From: Bacteroidota bacterium
GTDB taxonomy: Bacteria > Bacteroidota > Bacteroidia > AKYH767-A > OLB10
Direction: 5' to 3'
Length of the DNA stretch: 61,266 nt
NCBI GenBank assembly: GCA_016717325.1
Contig: JADKFV010000025.1
Coordinates: 1-61,266, forward strand
The translations under genes and the position numbers were made by a program. How positions within the stretch are numbered: the first letter of the stretch is position 1; every line of letters starts with the position of its first letter. Shown in pieces: positions 39,689 to 50,115 of this stretch. Below the pieces are notes generated by a model. It was not told the origin of the DNA. It ran no database searches and saw nothing but the letters and a program-made list of their open reading frames with translations.

Positions 39689-40795
39689 TCATTTCAGCAT
39701 TTCTACTTCCCCATTCGATACATGAAATTTTCTTAGTGGCTCGCCCATTTCTAAAAAAATATTTTCGATACGTTTAATATTTGTATCAGTGATAAATATT
39801 TGTCCGAATTTATGTTCGCTTACCATTTGCATTAATTTTCCTAAGCGTGTATCGTCCAGTTTATCGTAAATATCATCGAGCATCAATATGGGTTGAATAT
39901 TTTTCATCAATTGTATGTATTGATATTGCGCAAGTTTAAGCGCTACCAAAAATGTTTTCTGCTGCCCTTGTGATCCAAACTTTTTTACAGAATAATTATT
40001 GATGGTAAAATCCCAATCGTCTTTGTGTATGCCTGCATGTGTGTACTCGAGAGCAAGGTCCTTTTTAAAATTCCTTTCGAGCAATTCTTTTATCGATTGA
40101 TTGCCGATTGTCGATTGATAAGTGATAGCGACAGCTTCGGTTTCGGGTGCTATGTAGTGGCATGCCTGCAAAAACAACTCATTGAAAATGCCAAAAAAAT
40201 CGTTGCGTTTATTATGAATAGCAGTGCCATGAATATCGAGTTGTGTATCGTAAATTTCGTAAATGGTATAATCAATTACTCCTTGTCGAGAATGTAATTT
40301 CAGTAATGCATTGCGTTGCAGTAATACTTTATTGTATTGTATAAGATGCTGTAAATATGCCGCATCGCATTGCGAAATAATACTGTCGATAAATTTTCTG
40401 CGCACCTCGCTCCCACCCGTAATTAACTCATGGTCCATTGGCGATAGCATCACCACAGGCATAAGACCAATGTGGTCCGATAGTTTTTCATATTCTGTTT
40501 GGTTCAGCTTAACTACTTTTTTTTGCTCGCGCCTTAGCAAGCACAATATTTCCTTTTCTTCGTCAAGGTGCTGAAACACTCCTTTTATCATGGCTTGTGG
40601 TTGTGCGTGCAAAATATTCTGAATATCGCTTTGCTGTAAATAACTTTTGGTCATGGATAAATAATAAATAGCATCGAGCAAATTAGTTTTGCCCGAACCA
40701 TTATTGCCGGCAAAACAATTTACACCCTGATGCAATTGTATATTGGCATCACGATAATTTTTAAATTGAAATAAACTTAATTCTTTGAGAAACAT
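39689..40795 (-). CDS. recF: DNA replication/repair protein RecF
   Basis: ABC-type SMC-like ATPase that loads RecA at gaps. 368 residues: Walker A GNNGSGKTNLLDAIYYLSM (residues 30-48), family block RRKFIDSIISQCDAAYLQHL, signature GSQGQQKTFLVALKLAQ and Walker B ILMLDDIYDKLDD. Frame intact. It is not adjacent to dnaA/dnaN in this window. Confidence 0.95.
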   Translation of the reverse strand: MFLKELSLFQFKNYRDANIQLHQGVNCFAGNNGSGKTNLLDAIYYLSMTKSYLQQSDIQNILHAQPQAMIKGVFQHLDEEKEILCLLRREQKKVVKLNQTEYEKLSDHIGLMPVVMLSPMDHELITGGSEVRRKFIDSIISQCDAAYLQHLIQYNKVLLQRNALLKLHSRQGVIDYTIYEIYDTQLDIHGTAIHNKRNDFFGIFNELFLQACHYIAPETEAVAITYQSTIGNQSIKELLERNFKKDLALEYTHAGIHKDDWDFTINNYSVKKFGSQGQQKTFLVALKLAQYQYIQLMKNIQPILMLDDIYDKLDDTRLGKLMQMVSEHKFGQIFITDTNIKRIENIFLEMGEPLRKFHVSNGEVEMLK

Positions 40796-40869
40796 TTGTA
40801 AAACGAATGGGTGCGAAATAGAACAAAATTATTCGAACTAAAAATTTAAACGCAATTGACACCCACAAA

Positions 40870-40900
40870 AAAAGCGTTGTTAAAAAATAACAACGCTTTT
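40870..40900 (-). terminator. Rho-independent terminator of the coiled-coil lipoprotein gene
   Basis: Perfect 13-base arms aaaagcgttgtta (40870-40882) and taacaacgctttt (40888-40900) around an AAAAA loop. On the minus strand it follows the lipoprotein stop by about 23 bases and is followed by a T-run. Confidence 0.88.
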
Positions 40901-40922
40901 CAAAATTATATTTTTCAAAAAA

Positions 40923-41789
40923 TTATTTGCCTGTAATGATTACAAGATATTTTGATGTGCTCCAGAATTTTTCGGCATTGGTAATTTCCATATCTATTAC
41001 CATATCCTTACCCTGCCGATTTACCCGATACGAATCGGTAGGATGTGCTGTGCCGAGTTCGAATATTTTGCTGTTGATATCTATCTTATTAAATTTAGTG
41101 ATATCAACTTGAGTAAACTCATTCATATCGAAATCGCCTGTTACTTTTTGCGATTTACCTAGTCCAATAAATCCTCCGGTTTTAGAAAGTATTTTTTTCA
41201 ATACCAAATCTTTCGCGTTGCCTTTGGTGTAGTATGCTGTATTCATCTTTGCAATTTGCGAATTGATAACTCCTGTCTTTGCTGTTGATGCACTCAACAT
41301 GGTATCGATAGTAGTATTCAAAGTAGCAACCTTTCCATTCAAATCGGTTATTTGTCCGTTGAGTAAAACTATGGCGGAGTCGCGTTGCACTATCTGACTG
41401 TTGAGACTTGCAATCATACCTTCGAGTTCTTTAATTTTCACACCCGATTTTGCAAGCCGCGATTGAAGGGCACCCAATTTCTCTTTGTTGGCCTGCAGCA
41501 TTTGCTCTATTTCCTGTATGTTGGCAAGTATGCGTTCGCGTGCCTGTGTTTGGGTTTCATTATCTTTTGCCTGCATTTGCACAGCATCTTGCTTTTCGGT
41601 TATGGAGTTTAAGCCGCCTTCAATTTCATTTACTGTTTTTATAAAATCGTTGATAGTGCTGTCTTTATATTCCGCCTGGCCTTGCAAATCGGAATTAAGG
41701 CGATTGGCTTGGTCAAGTTCCTGCTTATAATCTTTACAAGCTGCAGCAAATAATAACATTGCCGATACGGCCACAAACATTTTTTTCAT
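40923..41789 (-). CDS. Coiled-coil lipoprotein
   Basis: 288 residues. Lipoprotein signal MKKMFVAVSAMLLFAAACKD with lipobox AAAC (Cys18). A long helical coiled coil at about 20-175 (NSDLQGQAEYKDSTINDFIK, ILANIQEIEQMLQANKEKLG, LEGMIASLNSQIVQRD, LNGQITDLNGKVATLNTTID) is followed by a compact beta-rich C-terminus (TQVDITKFNKIDINSKIFEL, ITNAEKFWSTSKYLVIITGK). Such proteins are frequent in Bacteroidota; function unknown, possibly a spacer between membrane and cell wall. Frame intact. The 210 bases up to clpB show nothing recognisable. Confidence 0.8.
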   Translation of the reverse strand: MKKMFVAVSAMLLFAAACKDYKQELDQANRLNSDLQGQAEYKDSTINDFIKTVNEIEGGLNSITEKQDAVQMQAKDNETQTQARERILANIQEIEQMLQANKEKLGALQSRLAKSGVKIKELEGMIASLNSQIVQRDSAIVLLNGQITDLNGKVATLNTTIDTMLSASTAKTGVINSQIAKMNTAYYTKGNAKDLVLKKILSKTGGFIGLGKSQKVTGDFDMNEFTQVDITKFNKIDINSKIFELGTAHPTDSYRVNRQGKDMVIDMEITNAEKFWSTSKYLVIITGK

Positions 41790-41999
41790 ATTTCTTTAGA
41801 GTTTTGAGATTACGATTTTTATCTTTTGCCAACAACTATGCCATTATACCTTTCAGGTTTTTACTCGCCAATTAATTACGCATTAAATATTAACAGGAAA
41901 TAAAATTTACAAACTAACTGAGTAAGAGCAGAACGGTAGATGTTGCGGGGGCAAAACTATAAAAATAATCTGCCTGCATTATCCTTCGTCAAATTTTTA

Positions 42000-44591
42000 T
42001 CACTCATTTGTAAAAACAAACTCTTTCTGCTTATTGAGTGTTACATTTATTGGTTTGTCATTTTGAATATGTCCACTCAATATTTTTTTCGATAATTCGT
42101 TGAGTATTTTTTTCTGTATCACACGTTTCAAAGGGCGCGCACCATATTGTGGATCATAGCCCAGTTGTGAAAGCCATTCCATTGCCTCGTCCGATACAAC
42201 AAGATTTATATCACTTTCGTGCAGCCTTTTTATAATGGCCTTCAAATTTATTTTGGCAATCTCTTTAATCTCATCGCGCTGCAAAGGATTGAACATTATT
42301 ACCTCATCTATTCGATTCAAAAATTCGGGCCGTATAGATTTTTTCAAGAAATCGAAAACTTCCATTCGGGTTGCAGCAATCACTTCATCGCGGTTGGCAT
42401 CTGTAAGGTTTTCGAAACGTTGCTGAATAATATTTGCCCCTACATTGCTTGTCATAATAACAATGGTATTTTTGAAATTTGCTGTGCGGCCTTTATTATC
42501 GGTAAGGCGGCCATCATCAAGCACTTGCAATAAAATATTAAAAACATCGGGATGGGCTTTTTCAATTTCATCGAGCAACACCACGCAATAAGGCTTTCTG
42601 CGAACGGCTTCGGTAAGTTGTCCGCCTTCATCGTAACCTACATATCCGGGAGGCGCACCTATCAATCGGCTTACGGTATGTTTTTCCTGATACTCGCTCA
42701 TATCAATGCGCACAAGGGCGTGTTCATCGTTGAACAAATATTCGGCAAGGGCTTTTGCCAGTTCGGTTTTACCCACTCCGGTAGTTCCCAAAAAAATAAA
42801 TGAGCCCAAAGGTTTTTTGATATCGCTAAGTCCTGCACGGCTTCTACGTATGGCATCGGCCAATACTTCAATGGCATCGTGCTGACCCACCACTCGCTCG
42901 TGCAGGGCATCTTCCATATGCAGCAATTTTTCACGATCGCTTTGCAACATTCGTTTAACAGGAATGCCGGTCCATCGGGCTACCACTTCGGCAATATCTT
43001 CGCTATCCACTTCTTCTTTCATAAGTGCACCCGAAGTTTGCACCGCAATCAAATCTACCTGCAGTTTCTGCACCTGCTCTTCGGCTTCTTTTATGCGTCC
43101 ATAGCGTATTTCGGCAACACGTCCATAATCACCGGCACGTTCTGCCTGCTCGGCCTCTATTTTATACTGCTCAATATTTTGTTTTAAATTTTGAATGCCT
43201 TCAACTACCTTCTTCTCATTTTCCCATCGTGTTTTTATGGCATTGCGAATTTCGTTGCTGTTGGCAATTTCTTCGTTCAGTTCTTTCAAACGCTTTTCAT
43301 CGTTTTCGCGTTTGATAGCTTCGCGTTCAATTTCGAGTTGCATAATTTTACGCTGTATATTATCCAATTCCTCGGGCACCGAATTCATTTCTAAACGTAA
43401 TTTAGAGGCTGCTTCATCAATAAGGTCTATTGCCTTGTCGGGTAAAAAGCGATCGCTAATATATCTTGTCGAAAGTTCAACAGCTGCAATAATAGCCTCG
43501 TCCTTAATGCGTACTTTATGATGTGCTTCGTATTTGTCTTTCAACCCACGTAATATTGCCAGCGATGCTTCCATGTCGGGCTCGTCCACCATCACTTTTT
43601 GGAATCTACGCTCGAGGGCTTTGTCTTTCTCAATATACTTTTGATATTCGTTTAGTGTAGTAGCGCCTATTGCGCGCAAGTCACCACGGGCAAGGGCAGG
43701 CTTCAAAATATTGGCAGCATCCATAGCGCCTTCGCCACCACCACCTGCACCAACCAGCGTATGTATTTCATCTATAAATAAAACAATATCACCGGCAGCG
43801 GCAGTCACTTCTTTTACTACAGCTTTAAGTCGTTCTTCAAACTCACCTTTATATTTTGCTCCGGCAATAAGCGACCCCATATCAAGTGAAAACACTGTCT
43901 TGTTTTTCAAATTTTCGGGCACATCGCCATTTATAATTCTGTGTGCAAGGCCTTCGGCAATAGCCGTTTTACCCACACCGGGTTCACCTACCAGTATAGG
44001 ATTGTTTTTTGTTCTGCGCGATAATATTTGCAGCACTCGCCTTATCTCGTCATCGCGGCCTATAACCGGATCGAGCTTTCCTTCTTCGGCAAGTTTGTTC
44101 AGGTTGCGGGCATATTTGTTCAATGCATTGTACGACTCATCGGCCGTTGCAGAGTTAACTGTGCTGCCTTTGCGCATATCTTTAACTGCCGCTATCAGTG
44201 CTTTTTCGGTGAGGCCGGCATCTTTCAACAATTGTGCTACTTTATCGTTGCCTTTTAGCAAACCCAGCAGAATATGTTCTACAGCAACAAACTCATCTTT
44301 AAATTCTTTGAGTGATGCCTGTGCCTGCATCATTGCTTTATTAGCATCGCCCGAGAGTTGCAAACTACTGCCTTGTACAAAGGGAAACGACTTTAAAATG
44401 CCATCGAGTTTCGCAGACACATTAGCAAGATTTACCTGCAGTTTTTGCATTAAGAATGGAGTGGCATTGTCATCGGTATCGAGCAACGCCTTTAATATAT
44501 GCGCAGTTTCGATAGATGGATGCTGCGCCATCATGGCTATTTGTTGCGCCTGTTGTAAAGTTTCCTGTGCTTTGATGGTTAAATTATTCAT
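42000..44591 (-). CDS. clpB: ATP-dependent disaggregase ClpB
   Basis: Hexameric AAA+ chaperone that rescues aggregated proteins with DnaK. 863 residues, full length. N-domain 1-145; first AAA+ with Walker A GEPGVGKTAIAEGLAHRI (about 205); M-domain coiled coil about 400-530 (ELDNIQRKIMQLEIEREAIK); second AAA+ with GTTGVGKTELAKALAEYL (about 605) and sensor GARPLKRVIQKKI. Frame intact. No HrcA CIRCE-type inverted repeat was seen upstream. Confidence 0.97.
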   Translation of the reverse strand: MNNLTIKAQETLQQAQQIAMMAQHPSIETAHILKALLDTDDNATPFLMQKLQVNLANVSAKLDGILKSFPFVQGSSLQLSGDANKAMMQAQASLKEFKDEFVAVEHILLGLLKGNDKVAQLLKDAGLTEKALIAAVKDMRKGSTVNSATADESYNALNKYARNLNKLAEEGKLDPVIGRDDEIRRVLQILSRRTKNNPILVGEPGVGKTAIAEGLAHRIINGDVPENLKNKTVFSLDMGSLIAGAKYKGEFEERLKAVVKEVTAAAGDIVLFIDEIHTLVGAGGGGEGAMDAANILKPALARGDLRAIGATTLNEYQKYIEKDKALERRFQKVMVDEPDMEASLAILRGLKDKYEAHHKVRIKDEAIIAAVELSTRYISDRFLPDKAIDLIDEAASKLRLEMNSVPEELDNIQRKIMQLEIEREAIKRENDEKRLKELNEEIANSNEIRNAIKTRWENEKKVVEGIQNLKQNIEQYKIEAEQAERAGDYGRVAEIRYGRIKEAEEQVQKLQVDLIAVQTSGALMKEEVDSEDIAEVVARWTGIPVKRMLQSDREKLLHMEDALHERVVGQHDAIEVLADAIRRSRAGLSDIKKPLGSFIFLGTTGVGKTELAKALAEYLFNDEHALVRIDMSEYQEKHTVSRLIGAPPGYVGYDEGGQLTEAVRRKPYCVVLLDEIEKAHPDVFNILLQVLDDGRLTDNKGRTANFKNTIVIMTSNVGANIIQQRFENLTDANRDEVIAATRMEVFDFLKKSIRPEFLNRIDEVIMFNPLQRDEIKEIAKINLKAIIKRLHESDINLVVSDEAMEWLSQLGYDPQYGARPLKRVIQKKILNELSKKILSGHIQNDKPINVTLNKQKEFVFTNE

Positions 44592-44926
44592 TGATTTATT
44601 TTTGGTTTTTAATTTTTATTTGAGAATCTCATTATAATTATATTTGAATTTATGTTCTAAATTCCTGCACCAATTTTTTTAAAATTATAAAGCAGATTTG
44701 TGAATTGTGTTGCACATATTTAAAGCCAATTAAAAAATGTAGAAACTTTGGCGGTATTGTTTTCAGGAAAGTGAAAAAATAGCATGGAAAATTTATTTTA
44801 CATGACAATACAACTTAGTTTCGATAAAATATTTTTTATAAAATATTTCACTTTTTAAATACGTTTAATTTCTGTTAACTTGCAATGATTATTAAAATAA
44901 ATAGTTCTGTTTTGTAAATCGCGTAA
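44592..44926. other. 335-base divergent intergenic region
   Basis: Between the divergent clpB and DUF3857 genes. AT-rich; contains an AT-only inverted repeat around 44824-44852 (aaatatttttt/aaaatattt) and the candidate promoter at 44880-44909. No gene is supported. Confidence 0.5.
44880..44909 (+). promoter_or_regulatory. Candidate promoter of the DUF3857 operon
   Basis: TTG (44880-44882), 19-base spacer, TAGTTCTG (44902-44909), one mismatch from TAnnTTTG. It is 17 bases before the ATG, implying a very short leader. Confidence 0.4.
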
Positions 44927-46854
44927 ATGAAAAATATTAAAACTCTTACCATTCTACTTTTTGCCACTATAGGCATTGCAAAGGCTCAACCCGAAATTGA
45001 TTACAATGCCTTGAAGGAGAAGTACAAACTATCGAATGTAATGTACCTCAACAATCAGGAGAAAATGAACATCGAAGTGGGTGACAATGGTTTAGAAATT
45101 AAATCGGAAATATTGCAGCAAATATTAATGATGAACGATCAGGTAGGAAGTTATGCCGAGAAATCGCTCACCTACAGCGATCACTTCGAAGAGATAAATA
45201 ATGTAGAAGCACTCACCTATGTGCCCGATGGAAAAAAATACAAAAAACAAAATGTAAAAAATATTGAAGACCGCAAAGCATCGAAGGATGGAATTTTTTA
45301 CGATGACGAAAAAGAAAAATATTTTATTTTTCCGGCATTGCAACCCGGAGCCATTACACAATTAGAATATGAGCAAGTGTATAAAGACCCGCATTTTTTA
45401 GGTTCGTTTTGGTTCGATAGTTATGTGCCGGTAAAACGTGCAACCTTTAGTATTACTGTACCTAAAAATGTAAAAATAAAATACAAAATTTTTGGCAACG
45501 AATCGATTGTGAAATTTACACAGACCGAATCGAAAAATAAAACTGTATACACATGGGAAGGTATCGATATGGAAAAAAAGGAATTTGAATCGGATGCGGG
45601 CACTATGAGTAACAGACCCACGCATATTATACCCTATATAGCCGAGTATGAAAAAGACGGTAAAACAATAAAAGTACTATCGGATGTTGATGGATTTTTT
45701 CGTGGTACTATAGCATTGCCAAAGATGTGAACAAAACAAAATCGCCCGAGTTGCAGCACCTTGTCGATTCACTGATTAAAGGATGTACTACACGTGAACA
45801 AAAAGTAAAAAGCATTTATTATTGGGTACAGGATCATATAAAATATGTTGCTTTCGAAGATGGGCTTGGCGGCTATGTGCCGCGCAATGCTCAAATGGTT
45901 TGCGACCGCAGATATGGCGATTGTAAAGATATGAGCAGCCTTCTCAGCAGTATGCTTAACACAGCGGGCATTGATGCTTATATGACATTGATAGGCACAC
46001 GCGATATTCCCTATACTTACAAAGATTTGCCTACACCACAAATGAATAACCACATGATATGTGCGGTAAAAAATAATAGTGAATGGACATTTCTGGATGC
46101 AACTTTTAATATGATTCCTTTTGGCGTAAACCCATATCACATACAAGGCAAAGAGGCACTAATAATTGAAGGGCCCGACAAGTATGAAGTATACAAAGTG
46201 CCCGAGATGGATGCAAAATATAATGTTTTGAACGATTCGTTATTTTTGAAAATAGAAAACAAAACAATAAAGGGAAAAGGAAAAACTGATTACAGAGGAT
46301 TTGGAAAATACAATCTCGATATTCAACTTAAAGAAATGGCATCGAAAAATAAATATGAGCGCCTTACCAATTTTGTAAAAACAGGAAATAATAAATGCAA
46401 GATAGATACATTGCTTTACACCGGTAATGAGGAACGCGATAATCCTTTGGTTATGAATTTTAATTTTTCAATTGACGATTACATTACTCAGGTAGATAAT
46501 TCAATTTTTGTCAATATGAATTTCGAAAAGCCTTTTCAAAATAGCTATATCGATAAAGAAGAAAAAAAATATGAAAAGGAATACAATTACAAAACAACAA
46601 ACATCAGCAAAACTGTTCTCGAAATTCCTAAAGGATATAAGTTGGTAAAACTTCCTGAAAACAGTAATTTCAATAACGAGAAATTTTCTTTCGATTTTAA
46701 ATATTCGCAGCAAGGAAATTATATTGTACTCGAACGTACAATCACTTTGCACACATTAACTATAGAACCAAACATGTTCGATATCTGGAATGATATGATT
46801 TCGAAACTTGGATCAAGCTACAAAAAAGTACCTGAGTTTGTAAAAACAAATTAA
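44927..46854 (+). CDS. DUF3857/transglutaminase-like exported protein, catalytic triad present (one frameshift)
   Basis: About 642 residues: signal peptide (TLTILLFATIGIAKA), N-terminal DUF3857 beta domain, a central transglutaminase-like domain (IYYWVQDHIKYVAFEDGLGG, then RRYGDCKDMSSLLSSML with the catalytic Cys, NNHMICAVK with His, TFLDATFN with Asp) and a DUF3858-like C-terminus. A lost T in the T-run near 45692 shifts the frame; repaired it reads GFFSWYYSIAKDVNKTKSPE. The two parts are 44927-45730 and 45727-46854. The biological substrate is unknown. A related gene without visible triad follows 20 bases later. Confidence 0.83.
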
Positions 46855-46874
46855 AATAATTTAATAAAAAATAT

Positions 46875-48832
46875 ATGCTGGCAAAAAAAATAACAACAAT
46901 TGCATTGGTATTAAATGTCTTGTTTTTTTCTGCAACAATAAATGCACAAGATTTAAAATATAAAGACTTCGATTTTACAAAAGAACCACCGGTGGTGAAA
47001 TTGAGCGACACCGAAAAAAAGGAGTCTGCCGTTATACTCGAAGAAAAACGTGGGCTGCAATATGCTTATAACGAGAAAGGCGAATTGGGTTTTTACTACT
47101 TCCGATTTAAAAGTATTGTTTTGCTCGAAGACAAAGCCATTGAATCTTTTAATAAAATTTATCTTCCCATCACTGATCAAAAATATATTCTTACACTTAA
47201 AGCAAGAAGCATAAGCCCTGCCGGAAAAATAAAAGTATTTGGCAAAGAAGACATCAAAGAAATTGAAGAAGACGGAAACAAGTTCGCAATATTTGCATTG
47301 GATGGTTTAGAAAAAAACAGTATTATAGAGTATTATTACCTGGTGCAATATGGAGTACGCTACTGGGGTACCGAATCGGTGCAGGGAAAAAATTATATCC
47401 GCAACGAAAAGGTAGAAATAATAAGCCCCAAGAATTTACTTTTCCGTGCAAAAGGCTATAATGGTTTTGCAGCATTTACCGATACTGTTGATGGCGATAA
47501 CAATGTTTTGAGAGCGGAACAAAAAGATATTCCATTATTGTATAACGAAACATTTTCGCAAGATGAGGCCAACCTCATGCGCGTGGAATACAAAATGGAT
47601 TATAACACTTATAACAATATAGGAAAGGTGTTCAATTTTGCCAAAGCCGGACAGCATTATTATGAAATGATGCATCACGATCACGAGAATGCAAAAAGAC
47701 ATTGCATCATTTGCAAAAAAATGAAAATCGAAACTTGAGTATTGACGATAAAATAATGGCCATCGAAAATAATATAAAACAAACTTTCAAATTCTGGACG
47801 AAAGTGATGCAGAAGAAATAGCGAAAAATTATAAAAAATAAATATGGCACCCAAATTGGAATCAACCGTTTGTATGCCGCCCTTTTTGATTACTTCGAAA
47901 TAAAATACGAAATACTTCTCACATGCAGCCGTTACGAAAAAATTCGATCCGAATTTGATTCATGGACCTATCTTGAAAATTTGTCTTTTTATTTCCCTCA
48001 CAGTAAAGGTTATGTTGCTACAAATAATATAACCTTACGTTATCCAATGATACAACATGCCATGCGAGGTAATAAAGGATTATTTATAAAAGAGATTGTA
48101 CTTGGTGATTTAAAAAGTGGTGTTAATTCGATAAAATATATTGAACCCACCAATTGCGAATACAGTTACGACAATATGGATTTCACTATCACTTTCAAAC
48201 CCGACATGGCCGCTGCAATTATCGATTACAAAAGAAGTATGAATGGTTATTCAGCAATAGGAATAAGGCCTGCATATTTTTATTCGAAAGAAGATGATCG
48301 TAAAAAAATAATTAATCAAATTATAAAAGAAAACAGCGATGAGTCGAAACTCGAGAATATAAAAGTTTCAAATTTCGATATAAACACAAAAGAAGTAAAC
48401 GAGCCTTTTATACTGCAATGCAATTATATAAACCCTGCATTGATAGAAGCAGCTGGCGACAACTACCTTGTTAAAGTTGGTGAAACCATAGGACAACAAA
48501 GCGAATTATACGATGAGAAGCCTCGTCTTACTGCAGTAGAAAACGATTTCAACCGAACGTACTTGCGCAAAATAAGAGTTATTGTGCCCGAAGGTTACAC
48601 AATTTCGGGAATGGAAAAATTGAAAATAAATATCGTGATGCCTCCAACAGAAGGTAATAAAGGCTATGGATTTATCTCTGATTACAAGTTAGAAGGCAAT
48701 ACCCTTACCATTGATGTGAACGAATATTATGATATATTATCATTGCCGGTGAGCGAGTATAATAATTTTACCAAAGTAGTAAATGCCGCTGCCGACTTCA
48801 ATAAAATTTCTTTACTGTTGAAGAAAAAATAA
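46875..48832 (+). CDS. DUF3857-type protein, transglutaminase triad not visible (several frameshifts)
   Basis: Paralogue of the upstream gene, about 650 residues: signal peptide (KKITTIALVLNVLFFSATIN), DUF3857-like N-terminus (SDTEKKESAVILEEKRGLQY), then a region with the topology of the transglutaminase core. Where the upstream gene has GDCKD, this one reads IGINRLYAALFDYFEIKYEI then LLTCSRYEK, as in degenerate family members. Four homopolymer indels between about 47690 and 47830 (extra A, lost A, lost A, extra A) break the frame; repaired, it reads through NAKDIASFAKKMKIENLS and KQTFKILDESDAEEIAKII. The last open part is 47870-48832. Confidence 0.75.
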
Positions 48833-48850
48833 TTTCGACACACAAAAAAT

Positions 48851-48876
48851 TTTCAATTAAAATTGAAACTTTTTTT
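48851..48876. terminator. Terminator after the DUF3857 operon
   Basis: Perfect arms tttcaatt (48851-48858) and aattgaaa (48861-48868), then ctttttttt; an A-run precedes it, so it can serve the convergent thioesterase gene as well. Confidence 0.65.
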
Positions 48877-48894
48877 ATACACTTTAGTAAATTG

Positions 48895-49296
48895 TTACTC
48901 TTTGCTTTTCAGATGCTTCATTATTGCATCGGGAATAACCGCAGGCTTCATGGTTGCAGAATGTAACGAAACCAAGGTGACATGTCCTTTGTTTAGCAAA
49001 ACTTTTTCGGCATTGTACGTGCATTGTTCAAATACCACCCTGGTGCTGCTTACCAAACTTGCTTCGCAAGTAATGGTGAGTAGTTCATCGTAGTAAGCAG
49101 GTTTAAAATACTTTATATTAAACTCCAGCACGGGCCACAAAAAACCGTTGTCCTCCATCTCTTTATAGCTTATGCCATGCTGCCTCAATGTTTCCACTCT
49201 GGCTACTTCAAAATATGTTGCAAAATTTCCGTAATACACAAAACCCATTTTGTCGGTTTCGGCATATCGCACACGTATTGACACTTCACCTTTCAT
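48895..49296 (-). CDS. Acyl-CoA thioesterase, 4HBT/YbgC family
   Basis: 133-residue hot-dog-fold thioesterase. The motif VRYAETDKMGFVYYGNFATY then FEVARVE carries the catalytic Asp and the Tyr/Asn of the 4HBT-YbgC group; GHVTLVSLHSATMKPAVIP is the terminal strand. Frame intact and full length. Likely hydrolyses short acyl-CoA; the substrate is not evident. Confidence 0.9.
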   Translation of the reverse strand: MKGEVSIRVRYAETDKMGFVYYGNFATYFEVARVETLRQHGISYKEMEDNGFLWPVLEFNIKYFKPAYYDELLTITCEASLVSSTRVVFEQCTYNAEKVLLNKGHVTLVSLHSATMKPAVIPDAIMKHLKSKE

Positions 49297-49368
49297 TATG
49301 AAAAATATTTATTTTTATTTCTGCAAAGCGAAGAAAATTTCTTAATATTGTAGTATTAATTTTCAATA

Positions 49369-50115
49369 ATGTATCGTTTTCCAATTTTGCTATTTCTGTT
49401 TTTTGCAATCACATCATGCAGAACACATTATACACTTCACCATACAAAAGTTTCTTCTGTTGCTTTAGATAATATACATGAACCCATGGCCGATACTTCG
49501 GACGTGAACTTCATGTTGCCATACAAAAATCAAGTGGATGCTATAATGGAAAAAATTATTGGCGAAAGCGAAACAGCATTAGAAAAAAATTCGCCAGAAG
49601 GATTGTTGGGAAATTTTGCAACCGATGCCTGCATGCAAACTTTAGCAAATCAATTGAAGGATGAAAAAATAGATTTTTGTTTTTTGAATAACGGAGGACT
49701 ACGCACACCTATGCCAAAGGGAAAATGGAAAATGGGAAACGTGTTTGAACTCATGCCTTTCGAAAACGAACTTGTGCTTGTTTATGTAAATGGAAAAGCA
49801 GTTATTGAGTTGTGTGATTTTATTGCTGCTAAAGGTGGCATGCCCGTATCGGGAATATCAATGGAAATAAAAGCAGGAAAGGCGCAAAATATTTTGATAA
49901 AAAATTTACCAATCGAAAGCGAAAAAAAATATTGCATACTTACTTCTGATTTTCTTGCAAACGGTGGCGATAAATTAACTATGCTTGCAGCAGCAGAAAA
50001 AAAAGTGCCGGGAATAAAAGTTCGTGATGCCATACTTTCATACATAGAATCGCAAACAACAATTGGAAAAACAATTTCAGTAAAACTTGAAGGGAGAATA
50101 ACCAATGCAAAATAG
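49369..50115 (+). CDS. 5'-nucleotidase C-terminal domain lipoprotein
   Basis: 248 residues: lipoprotein signal MYRFPILLFLFFAITSCRTH (Cys17), then a stand-alone 5'-nucleotidase C-terminal (substrate-binding) domain: GLLGNFATDACMQTLANQLK, FLNNGGLRTPMPKG, VFELMPFENELVLVYVNGKA, YCILTSDFLANGGDKLTML. It overlaps the next gene, which encodes the matching metallophosphatase domain, by 11 bases. Together they form a 5'-nucleotidase/UDP-sugar hydrolase split into two chains, with the domain order reversed along the DNA. Confidence 0.88.
   Translation: MYRFPILLFLFFAITSCRTHYTLHHTKVSSVALDNIHEPMADTSDVNFMLPYKNQVDAIMEKIIGESETALEKNSPEGLLGNFATDACMQTLANQLKDEKIDFCFLNNGGLRTPMPKGKWKMGNVFELMPFENELVLVYVNGKAVIELCDFIAAKGGMPVSGISMEIKAGKAQNILIKNLPIESEKKYCILTSDFLANGGDKLTMLAAAEKKVPGIKVRDAILSYIESQTTIGKTISVKLEGRITNAK

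Noticed and set aside
43711..44637. 308-codon plus-strand open frame opposite clpB
   Set aside because: Antisense shadow of the conserved ClpB Walker regions; Ser/Pro-rich and without any domain.
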